From positions 1 through 64,000 of the forward strand of contig DUBF01000069.1 in assembly GCA_012960465.1 (NCBI GenBank): a DNA stretch of 64,000 nucleotides. Reading direction: 5' to 3'. The position numbers were made by a program, and so were the translations under genes. Under the pieces are notes generated by a model. The model ran no database searches. It was not told where the DNA came from and saw only the letters and a program-made list of their open reading frames with translations. Source of the stretch: Rhodospirillales bacterium. Its GTDB lineage: Bacteria > Pseudomonadota > Alphaproteobacteria > Rhodospirillales > UBA2165. Positions 1 through 10,123 of this stretch are shown here, in pieces; the first letter of the stretch is position 1, and the number at the start of each line of letters is the position of its first letter.

Positions 1-192
1 TAAACCATCACCGATTAGTTTCAAAACCAATGCGTGTTCCATCATATTGATAACAACGAATAAGCAGCCAAAAAATTAAACTACAAAAAAATTACTTAGG
101 TGCTAATGACAGGTAATCAGTCTGAATGGATATACAGATCGCGCGATTACAATTAGCGTGTCACATCCAGTTTCGTCTGCTAATGAATTTGG

Positions 193-936
193 ATGGAAGA
201 TATTTTCAACACTGTACTAACAACAGATCTAGTTTGGGCGATGGCAGCAACCTTTACGGGCGGACTGATGCTCGGCTACACCGGATGGGGTGGGGCAATG
301 GTAAGTATTCCGTTTCTCACAATTCTCTATGGACCTGTTGATGCTCTTGTCATCATGATGATCGGCGCGGTGCTGATCACAGCCCATCTTTTCCCTGCTG
401 CCGCCCGCCAGGCAGACTGGAAGCACATGACGCCCGTGCTTATCGCTATGGCAATCTGTGTACCCATTGGCAGTCTCTTACTACTCTCCCTGGAGCCCCA
501 CCTGATCCGCCGAATTATTGGATGGCTCATTGTCGGGGCATCATTATTAATACTATCCGGCTGGCGCTACAAAGGTCCGCAAGGAACGGGCGCAAGTGCC
601 ACAACCGGCGGGATTTCCGGTTTGATCAGTGGCTTCACCGGACTGGGTGGGCCTCCTCTAGTGATTTATATCCTTGCCTTAAACCAATCTGCCGCAATTC
701 AGCGGGCGAATATTCTGGTCTTCATGGCGCTAGTGTCGATCATTATCCTGGCCTCAACTTTCGTTGGTGGCGGAGTTACTTTGGAGGCGGGTGTACTGGG
801 AATAATGACCGCACCTTTTCAATTGGTTGGAGGTTGGCTAGGGGCTTGGTTATTTTTCAAATTGCCGGCGGAGTTATTTAAAAAATTCTCGCTAATTGCT
901 TTAGTTTTGCTCGGCGGATTTGTTGTTTTTATATGA
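193..936 (+). CDS. TauE/SafE family membrane protein (putative sulfite/organosulfur anion exporter)
   Basis: 247 aa ORF, hydrophobic, with the two glycine-rich repeats typical of TauE/SafE (GGLMLGYTGWGGAMVSIPFL; GGISGLISGFTGLGGPPLVIYIL). Confidence 0.85.
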   Translation: MEDIFNTVLTTDLVWAMAATFTGGLMLGYTGWGGAMVSIPFLTILYGPVDALVIMMIGAVLITAHLFPAAARQADWKHMTPVLIAMAICVPIGSLLLLSLEPHLIRRIIGWLIVGASLLILSGWRYKGPQGTGASATTGGISGLISGFTGLGGPPLVIYILALNQSAAIQRANILVFMALVSIIILASTFVGGGVTLEAGVLGIMTAPFQLVGGWLGAWLFFKLPAELFKKFSLIALVLLGGFVVFI

Positions 937-1257
937 TTCAGCGAATTTGAAAAGCATAAATTTTGATGGCCTCTATGGCTCAAAAGCAGGTGCAAAAGCA
1001 TGAGCCAAAACTCCAAATTTTGATACTCTAAATATGAGTTCAAGGTTCTTTTCTAGAATTCAAAATACCCTGTTTACTCAAACCTTCAATTTAGAAAACT
1101 GGTGGGGTCTCCATAAAATGCCGTTAGGGCTAAACAATCTCTAACTTTGAAGGATTACGGCGATCAAAACGCCAAAATACCGTGCAACAAAGCTACTTCT
1201 ATCTAAAGTCAAAAAGTATGCTACTTAGTTAATTGAGAGATTGATCAATTTTTTGTA

Positions 1258-1770
1258 TTAGGAAATCCCGGTTTGCAGTGGGGCGTTTTCCTGCATTTCC
1301 ATCATGCGCCGAAGCAACTGTTCCGTGAGCTCTGCCCGCTTATCCTTGTAGGCGTTATCCGCCCAGAGATTAATAGTTTCGCCCGGATCATTAATCAGAT
1401 CATAAAGTTCGCCCCATTCAAAGCCCTGATGAACCGAGAAGCGCCAATCTTTCATCATCAATGTTCGCGTGCGGGGGTTTGGCGGCCCTCCCGGAAAAGG
1501 ATTGTCGGTTTCAATTAGTAAACTCTCTGGCGCAGCATTGATATCCAATAGGTCACGACCCTGCACACCATTATTGGGCTGGATGCCGGCTCGACGCAAA
1601 ATAGTTGGGGCAATATCAATCGTACTAGCGAGGTGTTCTTCAATTGACTTTTTACCGCGAGGCTCTCGCCAAATGAAAGGTACTCGGGTCAGGCCTCGAG
1701 TATGCATAGCACTTTTCAGCATAATTCCATGATCGCCCATGTAATCGCCATGATCTAACGATGAAGGCAA
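1258..1770 (-). pseudogene. C-terminal remnant of a sulfatase; catalytic N-terminal domain missing
   Basis: Begins at the mid-protein motif DHGDYMGDHG and runs to a sulfatase C-terminus (LYDLINDPGETINLW); no CxPSR segment; start shown is TTG. Confidence 0.75.
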
Positions 1771-1793
1771 TCCGGAAAGATAGCGGGTGGGCT

Positions 1794-3257
1794 TTAGCTC
1801 TCATGTGCTTGGCCTGGGGCAGGAGTGGCGCCTGGTGTGCCGATGTGGAGTGCTTTTTCTCGGCCGCCAAATTTTTCGATTAAGGCGTTTTGATCATCTT
1901 TGGCTGCCCGATCAGTTTTCTCGGGATCGCAAATGTTGAATAAGTGTTGGTGGTATTGTGCGAGGATTTCTTCGAATTTTGGATTGCTGGCGAGGTTTGT
2001 TGTTTCCTCGGGATCTGCTTTCAGATCGAACAGTTCGGGCTCATAGCCGACATAGTGGATGTATTTATACTTGCCTTTGCGGATCATAAAAGCGCCGGTC
2101 GGCGAGGCGGATGCATGGTACTCGCTGAACACGATGCGGTCGGGATCATCTGGTTGATTGGCAAGATCTAACCAGGAGGCTCCATCCATGTCTTGTTCGT
2201 CGTCGTTTAAGGAGAAGTCAGTGCCTTGCAGGATTGTTTGATAGCTGTCCAATAACGAGGTTGTCGTTGAACATACTTTTCCCTGGGGAATATCTTCGCC
2301 GGATATGATGAGTGGCATACCGGCACTTTCCTCATACATGTTGGACTTCCCCCACATGCCGCGGGCTCCCAAATTGTCGCCATGATCGCTGGTGTAAATG
2401 ATCCGGGTGTCAGCGGTTAATCCGGTTTCGTCGAGCGCTTCCAAAACACGACCGATTTGATGGTCAACAAAAGTACAAAGGCCATAATAGGCCGCCACGC
2501 ATTGAAGGCGCTGCTCGGGTGTTAAATTCCGGTCGACCTGTTGGAAGTCATCCATGCGCTGAAGCCAGGGATGGCGCTGATATCCTGTCAAAGGATCAAG
2601 CTTTCGGGGCGGCAGGTCATCGAGAGGGTAGAGATTGTAATACTCCTCGGGAACCATCAAGGGAAAATGTGGTGCTACGAAACCAACATAAAGCACCCAC
2701 GGTTTTTCCGAACTGGTTTTTTTTCTATTAGGCTTTGCTGCATCTTTCAACCAAGCGCAGGCTTGATCGGCTATTTGCATATCGTAACGGTTATAGTTTG
2801 ATGTGCCGGGACCGATTTTGTCGAGCATCTTGGAGGAACGTTTATCTGGAAGCGGGTCGCGAATGGATCCCCAAACCTGACCAATGCCATCCATAACATG
2901 CATCGGCAGATGTTGTTTTGAGAAACCGGTGGGAAGTTCTTCACTGCGGTAATGGAGCTTGCCGATAGACTCGACGCGAATGCCCTCTTCTTGTAACCGA
3001 TGCCCCCAGCCTTTGACCGCGCCATCATACGGTGTCGCATTGTCCCAATATTTCGTTTCATGAGTATAGCGCCCGGTTGCAAAGGCGGCTCGGGATGGAA
3101 TGCAAATTGGTGAGTTGGTGTAGTGGGCCGTAAAACGCGTTCCCCGGGTGGCGAGCTTATCAATGTTGGGCGTTTGCACCATCTCATGACCGTAGCAGCC
3201 CAGCATTTTTGGGTTATGCTCATCCGACATGATATAGAGAATGTTTTGCGGCTTCAT
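1794..3257 (-). CDS. Type I sulfatase, Cys-type (CIPSR), no signal peptide
   Basis: 487 aa; MKPQNILYIMSDEHNPK..., SPICIPSRAAFATGRY, TSDHGDNLGARGMWGKS, LKADPEETTNLA. Confidence 0.92.
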   Translation of the reverse strand: MKPQNILYIMSDEHNPKMLGCYGHEMVQTPNIDKLATRGTRFTAHYTNSPICIPSRAAFATGRYTHETKYWDNATPYDGAVKGWGHRLQEEGIRVESIGKLHYRSEELPTGFSKQHLPMHVMDGIGQVWGSIRDPLPDKRSSKMLDKIGPGTSNYNRYDMQIADQACAWLKDAAKPNRKKTSSEKPWVLYVGFVAPHFPLMVPEEYYNLYPLDDLPPRKLDPLTGYQRHPWLQRMDDFQQVDRNLTPEQRLQCVAAYYGLCTFVDHQIGRVLEALDETGLTADTRIIYTSDHGDNLGARGMWGKSNMYEESAGMPLIISGEDIPQGKVCSTTTSLLDSYQTILQGTDFSLNDDEQDMDGASWLDLANQPDDPDRIVFSEYHASASPTGAFMIRKGKYKYIHYVGYEPELFDLKADPEETTNLASNPKFEEILAQYHQHLFNICDPEKTDRAAKDDQNALIEKFGGREKALHIGTPGATPAPGQAHES

Positions 3258-3260
3258 TCT

Positions 3261-4352
3261 TTAGGTCCCTTTGAGGTCGGCTGGCATGAGATGCAACGCG
3301 TTGCCAGGACCATCCGTTATTTGAATGACGCCTTGGTCTATCGTAAATCCATGACCATCGATGTTAGCCAGGGACCATTGGTGGACCATGTGAAATTCGA
3401 CCGATTCGATTTGAGGAAAAGCCGATGCGAATTGAAGGTTCGTTTGGAAGAGGGCAACGCTGGAAGATCCATGGAGGGATACGGGGCGATCTTGCGCTAC
3501 TTTCATGATCTCTATGGCTTCGGTGATGCCGCCACACATGGAGAGATCGAACTGAACAAAATCAACCAAATCAGGCTCGACGAGATTGGCGAATTTTTGT
3601 CGGCCGACTTCTCGTTCATAGCCGCAGATTGGCATTGGACATTTTGGCCGAAGCTTCGCAAGGCCTTTGGCGCAGGGTTCTTCAAACCAGAATATTTTTT
3701 CATCCAAAAGACGTTTGGAAATCTCTAAGGCTTCTTCGCTTGAATAGGCGGCATTGGCGTCGATCATCAATCGAATGTTCGACCCAAGCGTCTCACGAGC
3801 AGTTTTCACACGGGCCACGTCTTCTTCTATCGGCACACCTGCGACTTTGATTTTAACCGCGTCAAAGCCAAGACTGACGTAGTGGCGCATGTCGTCAGCC
3901 AATTCCGATAAACCCTTATTATCATCGTAGAGACCGCCGCTGGCGTAGGTGTAGATGTCGCGTTTCTTGCCGCCGAGTAGCTCATAAAGAGGGATACCTA
4001 ATGCTTTTGCTTCGCCGTCCCAGAGGGCGCAGTCCAATCCACTGATAGCAGCGGCAAGTGCTTTGTCGTCCTTGGCGATTGCCTCCGCCAACACATCTTT
4101 CAGTCGCGCTTTAGCCTCTGCTGGAGTAGCGCCTTTTATCAAGGGAATGAGGTGATGGTTGAAAGCCTTAATCAAAGCCTCCAGACCGATGCCCGCCGTC
4201 CAACATTCGCCAATTCCGAAGTGTCCAAACGACATTTCCGCAAAGACGATTAGCATTTCTTTCTTGAGCGGCCGACGTGCCGCATTGCGTAAAGTGGGAG
4301 GTAGAGGTTGGACAAGAAGAGTGAGATGAATGTTTTGAATTGTAGATGCCAT
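3261..4352 (-). CDS. Enolase-superfamily (mandelate racemase/muconate lactonizing-type) enzyme
   Basis: 363 aa; barrel motifs DAVKIKVAG (KxK), MIDANAAYS, WFEEPCAKG, QFDLSMCGGITEA. Confidence 0.88.
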   Translation of the reverse strand: MASTIQNIHLTLLVQPLPPTLRNAARRPLKKEMLIVFAEMSFGHFGIGECWTAGIGLEALIKAFNHHLIPLIKGATPAEAKARLKDVLAEAIAKDDKALAAAISGLDCALWDGEAKALGIPLYELLGGKKRDIYTYASGGLYDDNKGLSELADDMRHYVSLGFDAVKIKVAGVPIEEDVARVKTARETLGSNIRLMIDANAAYSSEEALEISKRLLDEKIFWFEEPCAKGLAKLRPKCPMPICGYEREVGRQKFANLVEPDLVDFVQFDLSMCGGITEAIEIMKVAQDRPVSLHGSSSVALFQTNLQFASAFPQIESVEFHMVHQWSLANIDGHGFTIDQGVIQITDGPGNALHLMPADLKGT

Positions 4353-4355
4353 GAT

Positions 4356-5795
4356 TTATCCGTTGATCCAGCGGTGGTCTTCAGAGGGGTTAACCGTTTG
4401 GGTCCAACGCTTTAGAATGTTGACATCTTCTGCCTTACGGGCGATTTGTTCGATAATGTCGGCGGGATTCCAATCTTTGAGCGCAACCTCGTTCATTTGA
4501 GCGACGATGTGTTGATGGTCTAGGCTCGCGATCAAATCATTTGTTTCGTCGGGGTCTTCGATCATGTCGAAGAGCTGTGCATCATGGCCGTGGTAATATA
4601 CATATTTGAAGCGCTCGTTCCGCACCAGACGGTTGGCGATGGCCGAGGTCTCGATGCTGACGAGGCCACCATAGAATTCACTGAGCGTCAGGTTTTGCCA
4701 CTTTGATGAATGTCCGTTCAATAAATCCAAAAAGCTTTGCCCTTTGCCATGGGGAAGCGGGGTTGCGCCACCGGCAGCTATGAAGCTGGCGGAAAGATCG
4801 ACAAGGTTTACGATTTCGGAGCGCCTCTGGCCGGCGCCAATTTGACCGGGCCATGACGCTATTAATGGCACCTTGACCGAGTGATCATAGAAGGTATTTT
4901 TTTGCCAAAATCCGCGTTCGCCCAATTGCTCGCCATGGTCGGAGGCATAAACAATGAGCGTGTTATTGAGCAGGCCTTTGTGGGCCAAGCTGTCTAAAAC
5001 TTTGCCGATTTGGCGATCAATCATTCGGAGATTGGCATAATAAGCGGTTCGAGCGCGCATAATATGATCTTCGGGAATGTCGTGGAACTCACCTTGATCG
5101 CGCCAGGATTTGAGATAGCTATGCTCGTCACTTACGGGCGGCGAGAGGCTTGGCGGTGGGACGCGGCCTTCGAAAAATTTGTAGTCCTCTTCGAATGCAA
5201 TAAAAGGCGGGTGTGGTCCGTACCAGCCAACGGTTATAAAGAACGGCTGATCGTTACCGTCTTTGGCAAGCTCCTCAATATAGTCGAGCGCGCCTTGGGT
5301 CACCGACCGGTCATAGTGATGAACGGTGGTCTCGCCAAATCCGGCATATTGCAGGGTTGGGCCTTTGGTCCCACGCGCTTTGTTGAGTTCGCCATAATCG
5401 ATCAGGGGGGAGCCCGGCCAATTGACGCTGATATCACCGACGCGGCGTGTTTGATAACCATGGAGTTGATCGGGGCCAATGAAATGCATGCGGCCGATGA
5501 GGGACGTGTTGTATCCGGCAGCACCCAGTGCATGGGCTAATGTAGGCGTGTCGCTTTTGAGATAATCTCGATTGGTGTAGACACCAACGTCATGCGGATA
5601 GTTTCCCGCCATCATTGCCATACGAGAGGGAATGCAAAGCGGTGACGGACAGTGTGCGTTCTCAAAAAGTGCGCCGTTAGAAGCAAGCCTGTCTAAGTTG
5701 GGTGTGTCGGCCACTTCATCGCCATAGCATCCGGTAAAGGATGCCGCATGCTGATCGGTAAAGAGAAAGACGATGTTTGGTCTTGCGTCAGTCAT
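4356..5795 (-). CDS. Type I sulfatase, Cys-type (CIPSR), no signal peptide
   Basis: SPLCIPSRMAMMAGNYP, YASDHGEQLGERGFWQK; likely start MTDARPN at 5795 (ORF track extends to 5807). Confidence 0.92.
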   Translation of the reverse strand: MTDARPNIVFLFTDQHAASFTGCYGDEVADTPNLDRLASNGALFENAHCPSPLCIPSRMAMMAGNYPHDVGVYTNRDYLKSDTPTLAHALGAAGYNTSLIGRMHFIGPDQLHGYQTRRVGDISVNWPGSPLIDYGELNKARGTKGPTLQYAGFGETTVHHYDRSVTQGALDYIEELAKDGNDQPFFITVGWYGPHPPFIAFEEDYKFFEGRVPPPSLSPPVSDEHSYLKSWRDQGEFHDIPEDHIMRARTAYYANLRMIDRQIGKVLDSLAHKGLLNNTLIVYASDHGEQLGERGFWQKNTFYDHSVKVPLIASWPGQIGAGQRRSEIVNLVDLSASFIAAGGATPLPHGKGQSFLDLLNGHSSKWQNLTLSEFYGGLVSIETSAIANRLVRNERFKYVYYHGHDAQLFDMIEDPDETNDLIASLDHQHIVAQMNEVALKDWNPADIIEQIARKAEDVNILKRWTQTVNPSEDHRWING

Positions 5796-7233
5796 TTTTG
5801 AGCACATTCATTTCCGGCGTGAGGTTCCAGATATAGGCTTCGGTCGGGCTGGTCTTCCGCGCCCAAGCACCAAGAATTTCTTTATCTGATTGTTTGTCTA
5901 ACATGCGCTGCTCAATCGCATCCGGGTCCCAGTCTTTTAAAAGTAAACTCAATAGCTCTTCTTTGATTGCTTGATGTTCTGGAACTTCGGCTAGGTCTTT
6001 TAATTCCTGAGGGTCTTCGGCCAGATTAAAGAGTTGGGCCGGGAAGCCATGATAATAAATAAGCTTCCAGTCATCTTGCCGGATCATGCGTTGACGCATG
6101 CCATCCCATTTTGTGACGTCTGAACAATACTCAGAAAAGGTAAGATTCTGCCAAGGGGAAGAATTGTCCTTGGCGATATTTAAGAAGCTGTGGCCTTCAC
6201 TATTTGGCAGCGGATCGGCCCCAAGGGCGTCCAGGAATGTTGCATTGAGGTCGACGAGATTGATCACTTGATCTCGCGCCTCGCCTTTGGGCAGTTGTTC
6301 GGGCCAGGAGAGGATCATCGGAATTTTGACGGATTCTTCATAGAATGTGTGTTTCCACCAGAGGCCACGCTCACCGATTTGATCGCCGTGGTCTGATGAA
6401 TAAACGATCAGCGTGTTCTCCAACAAGCCGCGTTCTTCAAGCTTATCCAGAATTTGACCGATCATTTTATCCATACGGGTAACCAACGCGTAATAAGCCG
6501 TGCGCGCCCGAATGGCATGGTCTTCCGGCACATCAACAATATTGTGTTTTTCGCGCCACCAATTCAGCCACGGATGTTCTTTGTTGGGTGACATAAGAGT
6601 GGCTGGTCCGATCTTGCCGTCATAAAGCGCATAGTCTTCGGCGCTTGCGACATAGGGTGCATGGGGCAGCATCAGGCCAACAGTGACGCAGAAAGGATCG
6701 GTGATATTGTGGCCCTCAAAGAAATCTAATGCTGCTTGGGTGGTGTCGACATCTTTAATTTGATAGGCACTTTGGCCAATGCCGGATTTATCGATGGTTG
6801 CACGGCCAGGTCCAGGAGCCCCTTTGAGCACGCCCATATTGTGGCGGCCAATGCCAATCCAGTTCGGGCTGTGATCTCCAACTTCGCGGTGCGTATAGCC
6901 ATGAAGCTGATCCGGACCTATGGCATGCATGCGGCCAATGATGGTTGGCTCATATCCGGCAGCTCCCAGTGAATGCGCGAAAGTCGGGACATCAGAAGCC
7001 AGAAAATCATCATTCATCCAGACTTCTTGCTGGGACGGATAGCGGCCGCTTAATAGTGACATCCGACTCGGAACACAAAGCGGAGACGGGCAATAGGCGT
7101 TGTTGAAGATTACGCCGTTCTTTGCGATACGATCCAAATTAGGTGTCTGCACGATCTCATCGCCGTAACAGCTGGTGATCTTTTGGGCATGTTGATCTGA
7201 AAAGAGAAAGAGCAGGTTGGGTTTCTGCGACAT
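5788..7233 (-). CDS. Type I sulfatase, Cys-type (CVPSR), paralogue of the adjacent gene
   Basis: 481 aa; SPLCVPSRMSLLSGRYP, YSSDHGDQIGERGLWWKH. Confidence 0.92.
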   Translation of the reverse strand: MSQKPNLLFLFSDQHAQKITSCYGDEIVQTPNLDRIAKNGVIFNNAYCPSPLCVPSRMSLLSGRYPSQQEVWMNDDFLASDVPTFAHSLGAAGYEPTIIGRMHAIGPDQLHGYTHREVGDHSPNWIGIGRHNMGVLKGAPGPGRATIDKSGIGQSAYQIKDVDTTQAALDFFEGHNITDPFCVTVGLMLPHAPYVASAEDYALYDGKIGPATLMSPNKEHPWLNWWREKHNIVDVPEDHAIRARTAYYALVTRMDKMIGQILDKLEERGLLENTLIVYSSDHGDQIGERGLWWKHTFYEESVKIPMILSWPEQLPKGEARDQVINLVDLNATFLDALGADPLPNSEGHSFLNIAKDNSSPWQNLTFSEYCSDVTKWDGMRQRMIRQDDWKLIYYHGFPAQLFNLAEDPQELKDLAEVPEHQAIKEELLSLLLKDWDPDAIEQRMLDKQSDKEILGAWARKTSPTEAYIWNLTPEMNVLKND

Positions 7234-8378
7234 TACAATGTCCGGTGAGGGGCAAGGCCCTCTAGATCGGGCTCAATGCCAAGACCAGGGGTTTGCAGGA
7301 GCTCAAATCGGCCATCCATTAAACTCGGGAAAGGTTGAGCCAACTGTTCGCGCAGGCTATTGGAATTACAGTCAATTTCCAGCAAGCCTGGACCTCCCAC
7401 GGCTGCCAGTAAATGAGCTGAGGCAATAAGGCCGATACCACCGCCAAGATAATGCGGGCAATATATTTTACCTTCCGCTCGGGCTTTTTGAGCGACAGGG
7501 AAGCAGCCGGAAAAACCACCCCATTTAGCGATATCGGGCTGAATGAATTTGAGGTAACTATCTTCGCAAACATCTGTGAATTCTCCGCCGCGCAGGTTTT
7601 CGCCTGCTGCTAAATCCACCGGCGAAGCTTCAGCAAGATCTCGCCACTCAGTCGGTGGTCGATCGGCTGCAAGGGGTTCTTCTATCCAAAAAGGCGTAAA
7701 ATCGGCAAATGCTTGTGTCATTTTGATTGCTGTCGCGACGTCCCAACCCTGATTGGCATCGGTCATGATCATCGTGTCATCACCCAAAGTTTGCCGCATG
7801 GTTTCGAGGTTTTGCAGATCCAATTCATCCCCAAAGCCAACTTTTAACTTGAAGGCCGTAAAGCCTTCGTCGCGGGCACGCAGCGCTGTTTGATCCGGCT
7901 GATCCGGATTGATACCACTGGCATAGCAGGGAACATAGGCGGTATCGCCTATTTCCGTTTGGCCAAACTCAGAAGCTAAATAGTGGTAGAGCGGGGAGCC
8001 GACACGTTTTGCCGCCATATCCCAAAGTGCAATATCGATACCGGCTATGGCTTGTGCAATTGGGCCGGGTTCAGCTGTTTGAATAGAGAGGACATGGAGT
8101 TGTTGGGTCAGCCCGGCAAAGGCGGCTCGCGGAGATTGCCACTCCTGACCACATAGAATGTCGGCGCAATTTTCATTGATTAGGCGGGCTCGATGTTCCG
8201 CGCCAACTGTCGGAAAATTGCACCAAGTTTCACCCCAGCCAATATTACCTTCGGCATCTTCCGTGCGAATAACAACCGCCGGGCGGTCTCGCATGGTGCC
8301 AAAAGAAGTACGTACAGGATTGGCTATTGGAACCCGAAAGACCTGTGCTTCGACTGAGGCAATTTTAAACGTGTTCAC
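7233..8378 (-). CDS. Enolase-superfamily (mandelate racemase-type) dehydratase
   Basis: 381 aa; TAFKLKVGFG, MTDANQGWD, WIEEPLAADRP, AAGENLRGG, QPDIAKWGG, CPHYLGGGIG. Confidence 0.9.
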   Translation of the reverse strand: MNTFKIASVEAQVFRVPIANPVRTSFGTMRDRPAVVIRTEDAEGNIGWGETWCNFPTVGAEHRARLINENCADILCGQEWQSPRAAFAGLTQQLHVLSIQTAEPGPIAQAIAGIDIALWDMAAKRVGSPLYHYLASEFGQTEIGDTAYVPCYASGINPDQPDQTALRARDEGFTAFKLKVGFGDELDLQNLETMRQTLGDDTMIMTDANQGWDVATAIKMTQAFADFTPFWIEEPLAADRPPTEWRDLAEASPVDLAAGENLRGGEFTDVCEDSYLKFIQPDIAKWGGFSGCFPVAQKARAEGKIYCPHYLGGGIGLIASAHLLAAVGGPGLLEIDCNSNSLREQLAQPFPSLMDGRFELLQTPGLGIEPDLEGLAPHRTL

Positions 8379-8392
8379 GTTGCAAACATCCC

Positions 8393-10123
8393 TTAATAAA
8401 TTTCTGGCTCTGGAGTTGGTGGGCCCGCTTCTAAAAAATCAAAATCACAGCCCTTATCCGCTTGGGTCACGCGCTCGGCATAGAGCGCGATATAGCCACG
8501 CTTATAAGGCTGGTCTGGAGCAATCCAATTGCTTTTTCGCTTTTTGAGTTCCGCAACTGAGACATCCAGGTTCAATATCCCTTCCGGCTCGTTCAATGTG
8601 ATCATATCACCATCCTGAACGAGAGCCAGCGGCCCGCCGATAAAACTTTCAGGTGATACATGGAGAACGCATGTGCCGTAATGAGTGCCGCTCATCCTGG
8701 CATCGGAAACCCGGACCATATCGCGCACACCTTCTTTTAAAAGTTTCTCTGGTACCGGAAGATTACCCCATTCCGGCATGCCCGGGCCCCCTTGTGGCCC
8801 CCCATTTCTAAGAACCAGCACACTATCGGCGCTGACGTCTAAATCCGGGTCGTGAATGCGGGCGTACATGTCCGAAACATTGTCAAAGACGACAGCAGGC
8901 CCGGTATGGTTTAACAGTTCCGGACTGGCGGCACTTGCTTTAATGACGGCACCATTAGGGGCGAGGTTGCCAAAGAGTGCGGATAGGGTGCCCCTGTCAG
9001 TGACGGGATTATCGAGGGAGCGGATGACATCATCATCGTAAACTTGCGCGGGCGCGATCTCTTCGCCGAGTGTTTTACCGGTGACGGTCATGCAATCTAG
9101 ATGAAGCTCGCCGGTCAGACGGGTTAGGAGTGCTTTGAGGCCACCGGCTTTGGCAAAGTCCTCCATTAAATGTTCCCCAGATGGCAGAAGGTTTGCCAGC
9201 ACGGGAACTTTCTTGGATATCTCATCAAAGTCTTTAAGGCTGATTTCAATTTTGTTGCGCCCTGCCATTGCGATTAAATGAATGGCTGCATTGGTAGAGC
9301 CGCCGAGCGCCATATCAGCGACGATGCCGTTCCGTACAGAAGCAGAAGTGACGATCTTTGAAATTTTGAGATCTTCCCAAACCATATCAACAATGCGCGT
9401 ACCGGATTTATGGGCGAGGCGGGAGTGCGCAGATTGTACGGCAAGGATGGAGGAGCCACCTGGAATGGTAAGTCCCATAGCATCGGCAATTGAGGTCATG
9501 GTGGAGGCTGTCCCCATCGTATTACATGTGCCGATGGAACGGGTCATTTCCGTTTCGAGCTCAACCCAATCGTCTTCGGACAATAGGCCCGCTTTTTTGT
9601 CGTCCCAGAATTTTCTGGTATGGGTGCCTGCGCCAATTTTCTGGCCGCGAAAGTCACCGTTGGTCATGGCACCTGCCGGAAAAAAGATTGCCGGCACATC
9701 AGCAGAAAGTGCTCCCATAATAAGGCCCGGTGTGCTTTTGTCACAGCCGCCCATAAGGACAACGCCATCGACCGGGTGGCTGCGGATTAGTTCTTCAACT
9801 TCTAAGGCGAGGGCGTTGCGGTACAGCATGGTTGTTGGTTTGACCAAAGGCTCGCTAACCGAAAGGGCTGGAAGTTCTGCCGGAAAGCCACCTGATTGGA
9901 AGACGCCGCGTTTTACCGCTTCGGCGCGTTCTCGCAAATGAATATGGCAGGTCGAGAGCTCACTCCAGGTATTGATGATTCCTATGACGGGCTTGCCAAT
10001 AAATTCATCGCGCTCAAAGCCCATCTGCTGGACGCGCTGACGATGAAGGAACGAGCGCATGTCACTGACGCCAAACCAACGATGACTGCGAAGTTGATCA
10101 GGTTTTATTCTTGTATTACTCAC
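8393..10123 (-). CDS. IlvD/Edd family dehydratase (sugar-acid or dihydroxy-acid dehydratase)
   Basis: MGGCDKSTPG and TCNTMGTASTM Fe-S cysteine motifs, DARMSGTHYGTCVLHVSPE; probable GTG start at 10123 (VSNTRIKPDQLRSHRWFG) rather than 10159. Confidence 0.9.
   Translation of the reverse strand: MSNTRIKPDQLRSHRWFGVSDMRSFLHRQRVQQMGFERDEFIGKPVIGIINTWSELSTCHIHLRERAEAVKRGVFQSGGFPAELPALSVSEPLVKPTTMLYRNALALEVEELIRSHPVDGVVLMGGCDKSTPGLIMGALSADVPAIFFPAGAMTNGDFRGQKIGAGTHTRKFWDDKKAGLLSEDDWVELETEMTRSIGTCNTMGTASTMTSIADAMGLTIPGGSSILAVQSAHSRLAHKSGTRIVDMVWEDLKISKIVTSASVRNGIVADMALGGSTNAAIHLIAMAGRNKIEISLKDFDEISKKVPVLANLLPSGEHLMEDFAKAGGLKALLTRLTGELHLDCMTVTGKTLGEEIAPAQVYDDDVIRSLDNPVTDRGTLSALFGNLAPNGAVIKASAASPELLNHTGPAVVFDNVSDMYARIHDPDLDVSADSVLVLRNGGPQGGPGMPEWGNLPVPEKLLKEGVRDMVRVSDARMSGTHYGTCVLHVSPESFIGGPLALVQDGDMITLNEPEGILNLDVSVAELKKRKSNWIAPDQPYKRGYIALYAERVTQADKGCDFDFLEAGPPTPEPEIY

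Noticed and set aside
3123-3728. 201-aa plus-strand ORF
   Set aside because: Antisense to a well-supported sulfatase and enolase-superfamily gene; no recognisable motif, shadow ORF.
5010-5540. 176-aa plus-strand ORF
   Set aside because: Antisense to the sulfatase at 4356-5795; no family resemblance.
9282-9941. 219-aa plus-strand ORF
   Set aside because: Lies entirely antisense to the IlvD/Edd gene with low-complexity composition; shadow ORF.
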